64,000 bases of DNA from Phycisphaerales bacterium. GTDB lineage: Bacteria; Planctomycetota; Phycisphaerae; Phycisphaerales; SM1A02. The notes beneath the pieces were generated by a model. That model saw only the letters and a list, made by a program, of their open reading frames with translations, was not told the DNA's origin and did no database searches. Shown here in pieces: positions 24,953 to 33,630 of the stretch. Positions within the stretch are counted from its first letter, which is position 1. Every line of letters begins with the position of its first letter. A program made the translations under genes and the position numbers. The DNA lies in contig JAQWNP010000014.1 in NCBI GenBank assembly GCA_029268515.1, positions 62,001-126,000 on the forward strand, written 5' to 3'.

Positions 24953-25719
24953 CTTCTATTGTGTTTGTGAATCTACTCGGAACGGTCGCGCCTGCTTCAG
25001 CAGAAGCATCATCTTGGTTTGACACCATTATTGCAGGCGGATTGGTTGGTTTTATTATTTTAGGCTTGAGTGTTGTTGCTTTGGCTTTGGTCATTATTCA
25101 CCTTGTGCAGATTCGTCGCACTGCTTTGTTGCCACCAGATCAAGTTGCGGCGCTCGATGCCATGTTGGCTGCTGGTGATGTCAACGGGTCACTCGAATAT
25201 TGTCTTGCGCCGGAGAATGATTCTTATTTGGTCCGAATTATGGCAGCAGGCCTTGGTCGGTATCAGCGTTCTGCATTCGGTGCCTTCGAAATCAAGAATG
25301 CCATTGAAGAAACGGGTGAGGATCAGACTGCTCGCCTCTATCGATCAACTGACGGCCTTGGGCTTATTGGGACTATCGCACCTTTATTGGGATTGCTTGG
25401 CACGGTACTCGGCATGGTTGGCGCATTCCAATCAATTTCCCGCGGTGCTGGTGGACAGCACGAGGAATTAGCGGGAAGTATTTCTCTGGCATTAGTGACG
25501 ACTCTACTTGGCCTCATTTTAGCGATTCCATGCGTCGCTCTTTTTACTTACTTTAGGAATCGCATTGATAGTTTGACTTCAGAAGCAGCAAATGAAATTG
25601 AACGTTTGATCATCTATTTAGAATCTGGTGTTGGCACTGGCGGTGGGCAGCAGATGCCGCCGGGCGCGCAGCCGCATCGACCAGTTTCACCGGCATCGCC
25701 AGGCAGAGTTATTAAATGA
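24949..25719 (+). CDS. MotA/TolQ/ExbB-family proton channel protein
   Basis: A 256-residue protein of the ExbB/TolQ/MotA family, which builds the pentameric part of proton-driven motors in the inner membrane. The first helix (IIAGGLVGFIILGLSVVALA) is preceded by a periplasmic N-terminus. A cytoplasmic loop of about 100 residues follows. The conserved second and third helices are GLIGTIAPLLGLLGTVLGMV and ISLALVTTLLGLILAIPCVA, with the TolQ-type Thr in GTVLGM and the GAFQSISRG segment. The C-terminus is Pro- and Gly-rich. The gene overlaps both neighbours by ATGA. Two ExbD genes follow directly, so a complete motor can be made from this operon. One ExbB with two ExbD is the layout of the Myxococcus AglRQS gliding motor (knowledge of that family), but no other gliding genes were recognised here. 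Confidence 0.93.
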   Translation: MTSIVFVNLLGTVAPASAEASSWFDTIIAGGLVGFIILGLSVVALALVIIHLVQIRRTALLPPDQVAALDAMLAAGDVNGSLEYCLAPENDSYLVRIMAAGLGRYQRSAFGAFEIKNAIEETGEDQTARLYRSTDGLGLIGTIAPLLGLLGTVLGMVGAFQSISRGAGGQHEELAGSISLALVTTLLGLILAIPCVALFTYFRNRIDSLTSEAANEIERLIIYLESGVGTGGGQQMPPGAQPHRPVSPASPGRVIK

Positions 25720-26150
25720 GGTTTCAACCCCGCAACGATCAGTCTCGTGTTTCAGCGATGGAGCTTACGCCCATGATCGATGTGGTATTCCTGCTTATTA
25801 TTTTCTTTATGCTGACTGCTCAGTTTATGAAAGAGACGCGTGCTGAGTTGGATTTGCCTGAAGAGGTTGGTGAGCAGCTTGAGTTTCCGGAAGAATCTGG
25901 GCTTGTTATCAATGTCACAAGAGATGGTGGCATCATCCTGTCTACGCAGGAAGAGCCGATGAACATTGATACTTTTGAGATGGTGTTATTGGCAGCAATG
26001 ACTCAAGATGCAGGTCTTACTGATGTGACAATACGTGTTGATCGCAATGCAACTTCTGGCGTACTCAATCGAGTTATTAAGCGACTTAAAGAGCAAGGCA
26101 TCGTTAATGCGAGAATTGCCACTGCGGTGCCACAAGGACGTGGTCCATGA
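25716..26150 (+). CDS. ExbD/TolR-family motor protein, first copy
   Basis: A 144-residue protein of the ExbD/TolR family. A short cytoplasmic N-terminus (MRFQPRNDQSRVSAMELTPM) leads to the single membrane helix IDVVFLLIIFFMLTAQFM, whose conserved Asp carries protons in this family. The periplasmic domain (LPEEVGEQLEFPEESGLVIN, VTIRVDRNATSG, KRLKEQGIVNARIAT) matches the TolR/ExbD fold and ends with the usual helix-strand pair. It overlaps the ExbB stop and the next ExbD start (ATGA both times). The two ExbD proteins differ in sequence, so they are likely to form a heteromeric rather than redundant pair. Confidence 0.92.
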   Translation: MRFQPRNDQSRVSAMELTPMIDVVFLLIIFFMLTAQFMKETRAELDLPEEVGEQLEFPEESGLVINVTRDGGIILSTQEEPMNIDTFEMVLLAAMTQDAGLTDVTIRVDRNATSGVLNRVIKRLKEQGIVNARIATAVPQGRGP

Positions 26151-26566
26151 GTCGCCGAAGAAAAAAGAGCCGAAGGCGTGTCGATCGAGTCGCAATCAGC
26201 TTGAGTAGCATGATCGATGTGACATTTCTACTTTTGCTCTACTTCATGATTACAACCATTATTATTGAGCCAGAGGATCGTCTTCGTCCTCAGCTGCAAA
26301 CAAGTAGTGAGTCTAATGCTGGAAGTCAGTTGCTCGATCCTCAAATTATTGAGGTAATCAATATCGAAGGTACACCGGTTTATCGAATTGGTGCCAGGGC
26401 AATGGCATCGCGCCAAGAGCTTGGTGATTTGCTCCGCCAACTGCCTAAGAGCGAAGGTCTTTTTGTGAAGGTTTATGATCGTGTTCCAGTTGGATTTGCA
26501 GTCGCTGCACTGCAAGAAGCAAATGATGCAGGTTTCGCCCAGGTGACATATGTGCCTTCTGAGTAG
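26147..26566 (+). CDS. ExbD/TolR-family motor protein, second copy
   Basis: A 139-residue ExbD/TolR relative. The N-terminus is strongly basic (SRRRKKSRRRVDRVAISLSS) and is followed by MIDVTFLLLLYFMITTIIIE, with the conserved membrane Asp. The periplasmic part (EDRLRPQLQTSSESNAGSQL, then VKVYDRVPVGFAVAALQEAN) is divergent from the first copy but keeps the family's layout. Its start overlaps the first copy's stop, and its last 17 bases overlap the start of the large repeat protein that follows. With ExbB it would complete a proton-driven complex, and the two different periplasmic domains suggest contacts with two different partners. Confidence 0.9.
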   Translation: MSRRRKKSRRRVDRVAISLSSMIDVTFLLLLYFMITTIIIEPEDRLRPQLQTSSESNAGSQLLDPQIIEVINIEGTPVYRIGARAMASRQELGDLLRQLPKSEGLFVKVYDRVPVGFAVAALQEANDAGFAQVTYVPSE

Positions 26567-29198
26567 CACCTTGTTTATTTCGGTTGTGATGGGTATGACC
26601 GGGTTGCAGCCAGCGGCCTCGCATGACGCCGTTTCTTCTTGGCTGGAACGACATGGCTTGGTGAGGCAACTTGCTATCCATCTTGAAGATCAATTGCCGT
26701 CATTACCAGCGAGCGAGCGCCCAGCATTTTTGCTCCGACTGGCTGAACTGTATGGTCTCCTTCTAGAGTCTGAAAATGAGGCACAGTCGCGGGAGGAATT
26801 AGAGCGAAGAGGGCGTGCGCTGTTAAGAAAGATCGGGCCCAATACGACCAGTGCGCTCACCTTGCGACTGGCCTTGGCTCGAGGCGCCTATCGTGGTGCG
26901 GAACGTTTGTCAGAACGTTGGCGTTTTCGAGCAGTCAGTGATCAAGATGAATCCTCCATTCGCGCTCTCTTTGAGGATGTCATTACAGATCTTTCAATGT
27001 TGGGTAATGAGATATCTCGCGAACTATCGACGGCGAAGCGGCGACTGGAGAATTCATCTCGCAGTGCAGCGGCGGTTGAAGTAGACCGCGTGCGACAGCT
27101 TGGCTCATTAAGAATTGAGGTGCAGTTCCTTTTAGGTTGGTCCAAGTATTACGCTGCTTGGCTGGGTGGTCCATCGCAACGCTTGCCCGAAGCAAGGGCC
27201 ATTTTCTGGTCACTCCTTGAGCCGAATCAGAGTTTTGCGAGTCCTGATAAGGTGGCCAAGAGTTCACTTGAGGTCGAGTATCTTGCTCGTTCTGTACTTG
27301 GGTTGGCTTTAATATCGAGCCGCAGCGGTCAACTAAAAAAAGCATTGCAATGGCTGGAGCTCCTGGAGGCAAATGATGTCTTCGAGAGTGTTCGTAACCA
27401 AGTGCCGACCTGGCGATTGGCAATTCAGCTTGAGCAGGGGCATTATGATCTGGCGCGGAAAATGATAGAGAAGCTGGTCCAGCAGGAGAGCGATCTGGCT
27501 CTCGCTGCAGTTGATGATCCTGTTGCCTCGCAGGTCGCATGGCTGCGTATGGCTGCGGTTGCTGGTCTATCTAGCGAGCCCCAAACAGAAACAAGCCGGC
27601 AGTTTGCTCGATGGGCTATTACCGAATTAGCTGTTCAGGAGCAGATGCAATCGGTTCTCGAGTTGGCTCGTCGCTTTGGCAGTGCTGCCATGGGAAAATC
27701 TGGATTTGCTATTGAATATGTCAATGCAGTGATGGCCTACTATGACCTGCGACAGAGGCACGGTGCGGAGGAACCAACTGAAGATCCTGAGCTTCTTGCG
27801 CTGTATGCGACAGTGGCGGAACAGTTCCAGGCTGCATTGGAGAGTCCCGATCGTTTGAACTATTCGGAAGCGATTATTGATGGTGAGCGTTTGCTCGCCT
27901 GGTCAGAGTATTTTCAGGGGCATTGGGAGCGTGCGGCAACACTCTTTGAGAAAGTATTAAATCAACAACGCCCTCCAGCATCGGCTGATGCTCATTGGAT
28001 GACAATCGTTTGTCTTGATTTACTTCGCAAAGATGCGCCAGATCAGGTGGATACCGAGCATCTTGGCGGGTTGGTCGAGTCATTCCTGCAAATGTATCCA
28101 ATGGACCAGCGGGCTGGTCAGCTGGTATTGCATCAAGCATTGAATCAAACCGCTGTATCTCAGCAAGCCGTTGATCGTCTTCTTCAAATTAGTTATGAAA
28201 GTGACGTCTACGATCAAGCACAGCAGCGGGCCGCTCAGATGCTCTATCAAATGTTTCGAGACTCAGAAGGATCTGAGCGGTTAGGTTTTGCCGCACAGTA
28301 TCTGGCGATAGCGTTACCGCTGATCACAGAAGATGCGGAGCGAATGAATGTGATCAGTAAGTTGGATGTCGATCGTTTGATTGCACGCTGTAGGCGTGTG
28401 TTGGATGTATCGTTAACCAAAGATGTCCGTCGAATGACTGCGGCCCGGCAAGCGTTGGGCGTTCTGGACATTGAGGAAATTGCCGAACAGTTGGAATCCT
28501 CAGAGATCGCCAACGAGCTCATCTACCTTCGCCTCAAGGAGAGGTTGTTTAGTGACGATGCTGATTCGGCACGCAAACTGGCTCAACAACTATATGAGAA
28601 GGAGCCGGAGGGGCTCTGGTCTCGGCAGGCTGCTCGTTTGATCTTCCGCGCGGCGATCGCTCGTAGGAAGGAAAACGCAGACAATCGTGACATTGATCAG
28701 GATGTCATGAAATACGGTGTGCGTATTCTTGATGAATATGCCAATGAGAACGAATCGCTGAAGCGTCCGAGTGTGCGGCAGTACACAATTGAAGTGGCGC
28801 GTAGTGCGTTGGAAGTCTGGGAGCGCAGCCAGGATCCGGAGGCGGGAGCGCTCGCGAGCAAGCTGTTCGGATCGCTACTGGAAGCATTCCCTAAAGATAG
28901 GTCCTTCTTGCGTGCATCTGCGGTTCTGTCGCAGTCACAGGGCGATTGGAGGGCTGCGATTGCAGCATGGCGCCGTCTTGTTAATGGCTTGCCAATGGAT
29001 AGTGATGGGTGGTACGAGGCGAAGTATCAACAGATCAGAATTCTTGCAGAACATGACCCGAAGGCAGCGCAAGACGTGATGCGCCAATTCAAAGTGCTCC
29101 ATCTTGATATGGGGCCTGAGCCATGGGGCGATTTGATGCGAGAATTGGATGCAGAGTTACAGATCACAGATCAACCTATCTCAGGTGGTGCCTTATGA
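26550..29198 (+). CDS. Large exported helical-repeat protein in ExbBD operon
   Basis: An 882-residue protein starting with a signal peptide (MCLLSSTLFISVVMGMTGLQ, cleaved near PAASHD). The rest is almost entirely alpha-helical, with TPR-like pairs scattered through it, for example LLRLAELYGLLLESENEAQS, LGLALISSRSGQLKKALQWL, LLAWSEYFQGHWERAATLFE and AVLSQSQGDWRAAIAAWRRL. Such a solenoid would be a periplasmic scaffold or a binding platform. No catalytic motif was found. The ATG lies inside the end of the second ExbD gene (17-base overlap), and the stop overlaps the next gene by ATGA. The size and place suggest it is the main periplasmic partner moved or held by the motor. That is inference from gene order only. 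Confidence 0.78.
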   Translation: MCLLSSTLFISVVMGMTGLQPAASHDAVSSWLERHGLVRQLAIHLEDQLPSLPASERPAFLLRLAELYGLLLESENEAQSREELERRGRALLRKIGPNTTSALTLRLALARGAYRGAERLSERWRFRAVSDQDESSIRALFEDVITDLSMLGNEISRELSTAKRRLENSSRSAAAVEVDRVRQLGSLRIEVQFLLGWSKYYAAWLGGPSQRLPEARAIFWSLLEPNQSFASPDKVAKSSLEVEYLARSVLGLALISSRSGQLKKALQWLELLEANDVFESVRNQVPTWRLAIQLEQGHYDLARKMIEKLVQQESDLALAAVDDPVASQVAWLRMAAVAGLSSEPQTETSRQFARWAITELAVQEQMQSVLELARRFGSAAMGKSGFAIEYVNAVMAYYDLRQRHGAEEPTEDPELLALYATVAEQFQAALESPDRLNYSEAIIDGERLLAWSEYFQGHWERAATLFEKVLNQQRPPASADAHWMTIVCLDLLRKDAPDQVDTEHLGGLVESFLQMYPMDQRAGQLVLHQALNQTAVSQQAVDRLLQISYESDVYDQAQQRAAQMLYQMFRDSEGSERLGFAAQYLAIALPLITEDAERMNVISKLDVDRLIARCRRVLDVSLTKDVRRMTAARQALGVLDIEEIAEQLESSEIANELIYLRLKERLFSDDADSARKLAQQLYEKEPEGLWSRQAARLIFRAAIARRKENADNRDIDQDVMKYGVRILDEYANENESLKRPSVRQYTIEVARSALEVWERSQDPEAGALASKLFGSLLEAFPKDRSFLRASAVLSQSQGDWRAAIAAWRRLVNGLPMDSDGWYEAKYQQIRILAEHDPKAAQDVMRQFKVLHLDMGPEPWGDLMRELDAELQITDQPISGGAL

Positions 29199-32173
29199 AA
29201 GAGAAGTCGGGCAAAAGTCCCTGTCAGTTCTTTCTTGGTGTCAGTGAAGATGCTGATGACAGGACGCTGCTTGGCCTTGCCGGTGGCGTCATGACGGTGG
29301 ATATGATCGAGTTTGCTTTGCGGCAACGTCTTATGGCGGTCTATCGTCATCCGCAAGGGCGGTCGCCTGAGGCTGATTTGGTTAAAAACAAACTACGTCA
29401 AGCGGCGTTGGTTCTGAGACGTCATGTCACGACAAAGGAACAGATACAACAATCAGCTTCGGCAGAAGCTCAGGATGCGGCATCGCGCGTGCGAGAGCCT
29501 TTGCGACGTATGAAGGAATCACGGCGCAGTGTTGCAAGCCAGCCGCAATTGACAGAATTTGATCGTTCGGTCATGGCGATACTCATTAGTAGTGGAGGTT
29601 GGAATAATGTTAGTCGAGGTCGTCTCATTGCCTTGGCATCAGCCAACCGAGTGCCGGTGGAGGCGCTTGGGAAAATTGTGACTGGCCTCGGTCAATATGC
29701 TCGATCAGGTTCTGGTCTCATGGCCCAGACGCTTCAAGATTCGCGGCGCGTTGATCCACTTCTATCAGGGCAGGGAAGGTCTCCTTATGCCAACAGAAAG
29801 TTGGAGCCGTCGGGATTCCTGGCTCGCGCCTTAGACATAACCCTAAAAACATTTTCACCTACTGATACAGGCTCTTTAGTGAGGTTCATCACACTCTTTG
29901 CCTTGATCGTTGTCTTCATTGGCATCCTCTTGATGCAATGGTTCGTTAAAACTGATGACAAACAGCAAGCTGAGCTTCGTTACAAAGAACCTCAACCGGC
30001 AATAACGCGCGTCGATGAGACGAATCAGAACACGCGGGCGATTGATGTAACGCCTTCGAAGTGGTTAGCGACATTTGCTCAACGGCCAACACTGGGCTTC
30101 TGGCTGTCGCCGCCAGCTGCAGCCGAAGCCGCTGATAAAGCTTCCATATTTGAATCGAACTTAAATAATCTAGCGAAGAAACTTGAGCAAGGGTCAAAAG
30201 ATCGTTCTCAAGTAGTCGGCTCATGGTCGGAAACGCTGGATCAAATTTCGAGGGGCTGGCTGCTAATGGATCGTCGCAGTCAGTATCGCCTTCGTAATGC
30301 AGTGATTGAAGTATTGGTTGCTGCCAGTGGCGATCCAGAAATGGTATCTCAGCTGATTGCTCGAATAGCGCCTTCTCAAAAACGTACGAGTACGCCATTA
30401 GATTTGTGGTCTGGTGCTTGGCGAGCAGGCATGCTCGGGGAGATATCTGGCAGCGATGTCATTGCGCCCAGTATTGTCCAAGAGGCACAGAGTCAGCTGT
30501 CGGTTTCTCTCTATGGCTTGCCACCGAGTGTTCAACGTAGCTTTGAAAACACGGCAAGGTGGTGGCTTGATTCACAGATTACGGCTCTTTGTGATGGCAC
30601 CGAATTCCTCGAAGATGGTTTAGATCGTTGGGACGCTTACTTAAGGGCTCATGATGCCATTGTCTTAGCCTCGCCATCTGGAACCAAGCATGGCGCTCTT
30701 CAGCAGCTCTCAATTGTGCAGGCACTGCGCATGCTGATGTCGAGTAATACGGACTTGGGTAGGTCTGGCCCATCGCAAGATGTCATGGGGCGGCTGCTTG
30801 AAGAACTGGATTTGTCCCGTAGCCTTGAGGCGAAGCAGGGACTTTTATCATTGTTTGAAAATGATTCTGTGACTTCCAACGATCTTTGGGTTCTTACGAG
30901 CCTTCTCAGTACGTTTGATTACGCGCCCTGGTTTTCTCAGGAGTTTGTGCTTGCTCCAGATGCGAAGATAGAGCAGCGTAGCCAACTGCGATTAGCCATT
31001 GAAAAAGCATGGCCTGAACTTGCAATTGGTGTCAGCCCGCGATGGAATCTATTGGGAGAGCAAGCACCCATTGATGCAGTTGTAGCCGAGCAATGGTTGG
31101 TACAGGCAGAGCAGTTGATGAGGCAGCCCGAATTGATGCGTCATGAGGACCTTGTGAGGCAAGCTTGGGCGTTTGCATGGCTGAACCAAGCAGCGGCGGC
31201 TATCGCTAGGAATCGGGAGTCAGAGGCCCAAATGGGAATGCAACGTGTGACGGAGTATGCTCAGCAGCCGCTGGCCCCGGTGGTTGCGCCTACGGTGACT
31301 ACAGGCGTTTTGGATGATGCTTGGGCCTCGAAATTTCGGAAGGCTAGAGAAGAGGTAGAAGAGCGACTTTATCTTCTCGGAGTGCTTCGGGCAGCGCCCG
31401 AGACCATTGACGTTGGTGAGGAGGGCGCCCAATTACTCGCCGAGGCAGCCTATTTTGCTCGTCCAGAGGAGGTCCGAGATGAAGTTCAGGCACTCTTGGT
31501 ATCTCGATATCAATCAGACTACTCAATAGCAATGGCGCTCTTGGAGGAGTTGTCTGATGCCCCTCGCTCAGCTTCAACCAGTGTCTTTATTCAGAACTAC
31601 ACACTTCATATTCTGCCCGCGTCGCATTCTGATCTCTGGGAATCAGAAGTGAGATTTTCACTGCTCAGGCACATTTTAATGATGCGTCGCCCAGAAAATA
31701 GTCAGATTGATAAAGCCGCCGAAGAGCTGGCAAAGGCATATGTGGCCCAGGCTCAGCTGGTCGGGCCTCGAAATACGACGCTGAGCACAAACAATCCAGG
31801 CGAAGCGATCAAAATGTTAGTGCAGCGATGGGACGACAAGATTGCTGGCGTCAGTCTTCCGCCGATTTCAGAAGATAATCGAGCCGATTTAGTGCGATGG
31901 GATGCTGCACGAAGAGCATTGGCCCAGGGGCCAATTCAGACTCTTGTGGCTGACCAGATTCGGGTTTTAGAAATACTCGCGTTCTTCGTAAAAACAGAAC
32001 ATCCAGCATCTCATGATCGTGTTGATGCTTTACTTGCGAACACGCTGGTAAAGCGAGGTGGTGATGAGCACGTTCTTCATCAGCTCGTTGAGGTTGAGCG
32101 CGCTATTGCAGCACTTTGGCGAATTCGATTGGCTGCATGGTTAGAGTCAATTGAGGAGGAAACCGATGGGTAA
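29195..32173 (+). CDS. Large single-pass membrane protein of unknown function in ExbBD operon
   Basis: A 992-residue protein. The ATG at 29195 overlaps the previous stop (ATGA), and an in-frame extension 72 bases upstream lies inside the preceding gene and is unlikely. Residues 8-70 form a compact helical domain (PCQFFLGVSEDADDRTLLGL, then RLMAVYRHPQGRSPEADLVK), which I think recurs in other planctomycete proteins but cannot name. A basic cytoplasmic stretch follows, then one membrane helix at about residues 225-248 (LFALIVVFIGILLMQWFV), and then some 740 residues of helical, Trp- and Gln-rich sequence outside the membrane. No enzyme motif is visible. A DNA- or peptide-binding N-domain linked through the membrane to a large periplasmic arm would fit a signal-coupled envelope machine, but this is speculative. 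Confidence 0.75.
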   Translation: MKEKSGKSPCQFFLGVSEDADDRTLLGLAGGVMTVDMIEFALRQRLMAVYRHPQGRSPEADLVKNKLRQAALVLRRHVTTKEQIQQSASAEAQDAASRVREPLRRMKESRRSVASQPQLTEFDRSVMAILISSGGWNNVSRGRLIALASANRVPVEALGKIVTGLGQYARSGSGLMAQTLQDSRRVDPLLSGQGRSPYANRKLEPSGFLARALDITLKTFSPTDTGSLVRFITLFALIVVFIGILLMQWFVKTDDKQQAELRYKEPQPAITRVDETNQNTRAIDVTPSKWLATFAQRPTLGFWLSPPAAAEAADKASIFESNLNNLAKKLEQGSKDRSQVVGSWSETLDQISRGWLLMDRRSQYRLRNAVIEVLVAASGDPEMVSQLIARIAPSQKRTSTPLDLWSGAWRAGMLGEISGSDVIAPSIVQEAQSQLSVSLYGLPPSVQRSFENTARWWLDSQITALCDGTEFLEDGLDRWDAYLRAHDAIVLASPSGTKHGALQQLSIVQALRMLMSSNTDLGRSGPSQDVMGRLLEELDLSRSLEAKQGLLSLFENDSVTSNDLWVLTSLLSTFDYAPWFSQEFVLAPDAKIEQRSQLRLAIEKAWPELAIGVSPRWNLLGEQAPIDAVVAEQWLVQAEQLMRQPELMRHEDLVRQAWAFAWLNQAAAAIARNRESEAQMGMQRVTEYAQQPLAPVVAPTVTTGVLDDAWASKFRKAREEVEERLYLLGVLRAAPETIDVGEEGAQLLAEAAYFARPEEVRDEVQALLVSRYQSDYSIAMALLEELSDAPRSASTSVFIQNYTLHILPASHSDLWESEVRFSLLRHILMMRRPENSQIDKAAEELAKAYVAQAQLVGPRNTTLSTNNPGEAIKMLVQRWDDKIAGVSLPPISEDNRADLVRWDAARRALAQGPIQTLVADQIRVLEILAFFVKTEHPASHDRVDALLANTLVKRGGDEHVLHQLVEVERAIAALWRIRLAAWLESIEEETDG

Positions 32174-32942
32174 TATCAAGCGAATCGCTGGGGTCGCTAT
32201 TTTGGGATTGGCTTTGACGAGTTTGTCGATTGCGCAGGTTGTACTTGTGGACGATGGGCTCAAAGTTCGTCTCGGTGAACTAGATCCTAGGGTTCCAATG
32301 CGCTACTTTGAACTTGCTGAAGAAGTGGCCGATTTTAGCTCTGAAGTGGAACCCACTGCATTAGCAAAGAAGCTTTTTGCATTGGCTGGTGGACTCGATC
32401 CTCAGCGTTTAGGAAGAAGTAGTTGTCTGGCATTGGCTGGATTAGAAGAAGACCATCAGAGAAGAAAACGACTCATCATGCTTGCGAATATGCTGGACAG
32501 GCAGTCATTGCGGCCGCAGGTCGGCTCGACCGGTGAATTACTATCTCGAAATCGTCCTGATGCGCTTGCAGTTGCAACAGCCATTTCGGCTTATCGAAAT
32601 GGCAATGGCCAGGACACCATTAGGATTCTGAAAGTGCCGGCTCGGCTAGCGCTGCTCAAACAAGTTGAGCATCTCATCCCAGGCGGTACTGATCGTTTGC
32701 TTGCAGAGGCAGCACGATATCAGCGGGGCAAAAGGCCACTGTTGTCGCAGGAAGAAATTAATAAGCTTCTGGAACTTGAGCTGGCATTGCTCGTGAATGA
32801 TCAACGAAGTTGGGGCAGTGAGTTGCTTCTTACGCAGGGGGCGCCGTTAGTGGAGGCCGATCCATCTCGATTAGCTGAGACCCTTGGTGTGGATATTAAT
32901 CGGCCTTACTTTCGTGATGGTGCATGGGTTAACCAACCATGA
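32166..32942 (+). CDS. Exported protein of unknown function, last gene of ExbBD operon
   Basis: A 258-residue protein with a signal peptide (MGNIKRIAGVAILGLALTSL, cleaved after SIAQ). The start at 32166 is set by GAGGAGG at 32153-32159, inside the previous gene. A TTG at 32151 would be too close to that site. The mature protein is helical with Leu/Ala pairs (LAKKLFALAGGLDPQRLGRS, DALAVATAISAYRNGNGQDT) and a C-terminal YFRDGAWVNQP. It belongs to no family I know. It ends the eight-gene unit and is convergent with an unrelated gene at 32994 after 51 bases. It is likely a further periplasmic component. Confidence 0.75.
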   Translation: MGNIKRIAGVAILGLALTSLSIAQVVLVDDGLKVRLGELDPRVPMRYFELAEEVADFSSEVEPTALAKKLFALAGGLDPQRLGRSSCLALAGLEEDHQRRKRLIMLANMLDRQSLRPQVGSTGELLSRNRPDALAVATAISAYRNGNGQDTIRILKVPARLALLKQVEHLIPGGTDRLLAEAARYQRGKRPLLSQEEINKLLELELALLVNDQRSWGSELLLTQGAPLVEADPSRLAETLGVDINRPYFRDGAWVNQP

Positions 32943-32993
32943 TTTGTCGTCGTTGGTTATGAGCATGCATCCCATCGCATGATGAAGGCAATC

Positions 32994-33455
32994 TTATTTT
33001 GAGTCGAGTGAAGCGAGGTGGCGCAGTCGGTAACGAATGATCTCCTTGAGATCATCCAGTAGGCCCGCTGCTGGAATAGACCAAACAGCCCACGTCGTAT
33101 CAAATGGACTGGCGCCCAGATCAAGGCCGTCACGAATCGCTCTCTTGAGTCGTTTGAATGGAACGGACTCAATGAAGCCAGGTGGCAAAGGAATGGCCAT
33201 CTGTACATCTTCAGGTGCTGGAATGAGGATCGCCATTGGATCCTCAAGTCCGGGGAGCATGTAAGCAATAGTCCATTGCCAACAGGGGCCAAACCAAATC
33301 AGCGTCTCGCTGACATCGGGTGTTTCAAGTAGATAGGCGCGAATTGTGTCAAATGGCGCTTCCCCAGCTTCTTCAATGTCGCTGCGTAGTTCCTGAACAG
33401 ATGGTGTATTAAAACTGTCTTTCCAAGGCAGCCTTTTTTCGTTCCAATGGTTCAC
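32994..33455 (-). CDS. Hypothetical protein
   Basis: A 153-residue soluble protein with no signal peptide, membrane helix or recognised motif. It is Trp-, Pro- and Leu-rich (LIWFGPCWQWTIAYMLPGLE, MAILIPAPEDVQMAIPLPPG) and ends in a helix (DDLKEIIRYRLRHLASLDSK). Its size and alternating strands with a final helix recall small alpha/beta barrels such as DUF3788-like proteins, but I cannot support that. It is convergent with the ExbBD operon and divergent from the transferase at 33631, and no functional link with either is visible. The frame is intact with an ATG start and codon usage like its neighbours, so it is probably a real gene. Confidence 0.65.
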   Translation of the reverse strand: MNHWNEKRLPWKDSFNTPSVQELRSDIEEAGEAPFDTIRAYLLETPDVSETLIWFGPCWQWTIAYMLPGLEDPMAILIPAPEDVQMAIPLPPGFIESVPFKRLKRAIRDGLDLGASPFDTTWAVWSIPAAGLLDDLKEIIRYRLRHLASLDSK

Positions 33456-33630
33456 CCGTTTGCTCCTCGTGCCATGGTGGATGCAGGTGTTGCTTCTGTG
33501 GTTAGATCAAGCGGGGCATTGTAGGCGATGATGAGGTGCATCGCATAGCCAGATAGAATGCACCGACTAGATTGGTCTTCGTGAGGCCTATTTGAGCCCG
33601 CGATGGCTTTTATTGAGCAGAAAGGCGTGA

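Noticed and set aside
22767-32942. The ExbBD operon as a Zorya-type defence system
   Set aside because: It has ExbB and ExbD-like proteins but no OmpA-type peptidoglycan-binding ZorB, no helicase and no nuclease.
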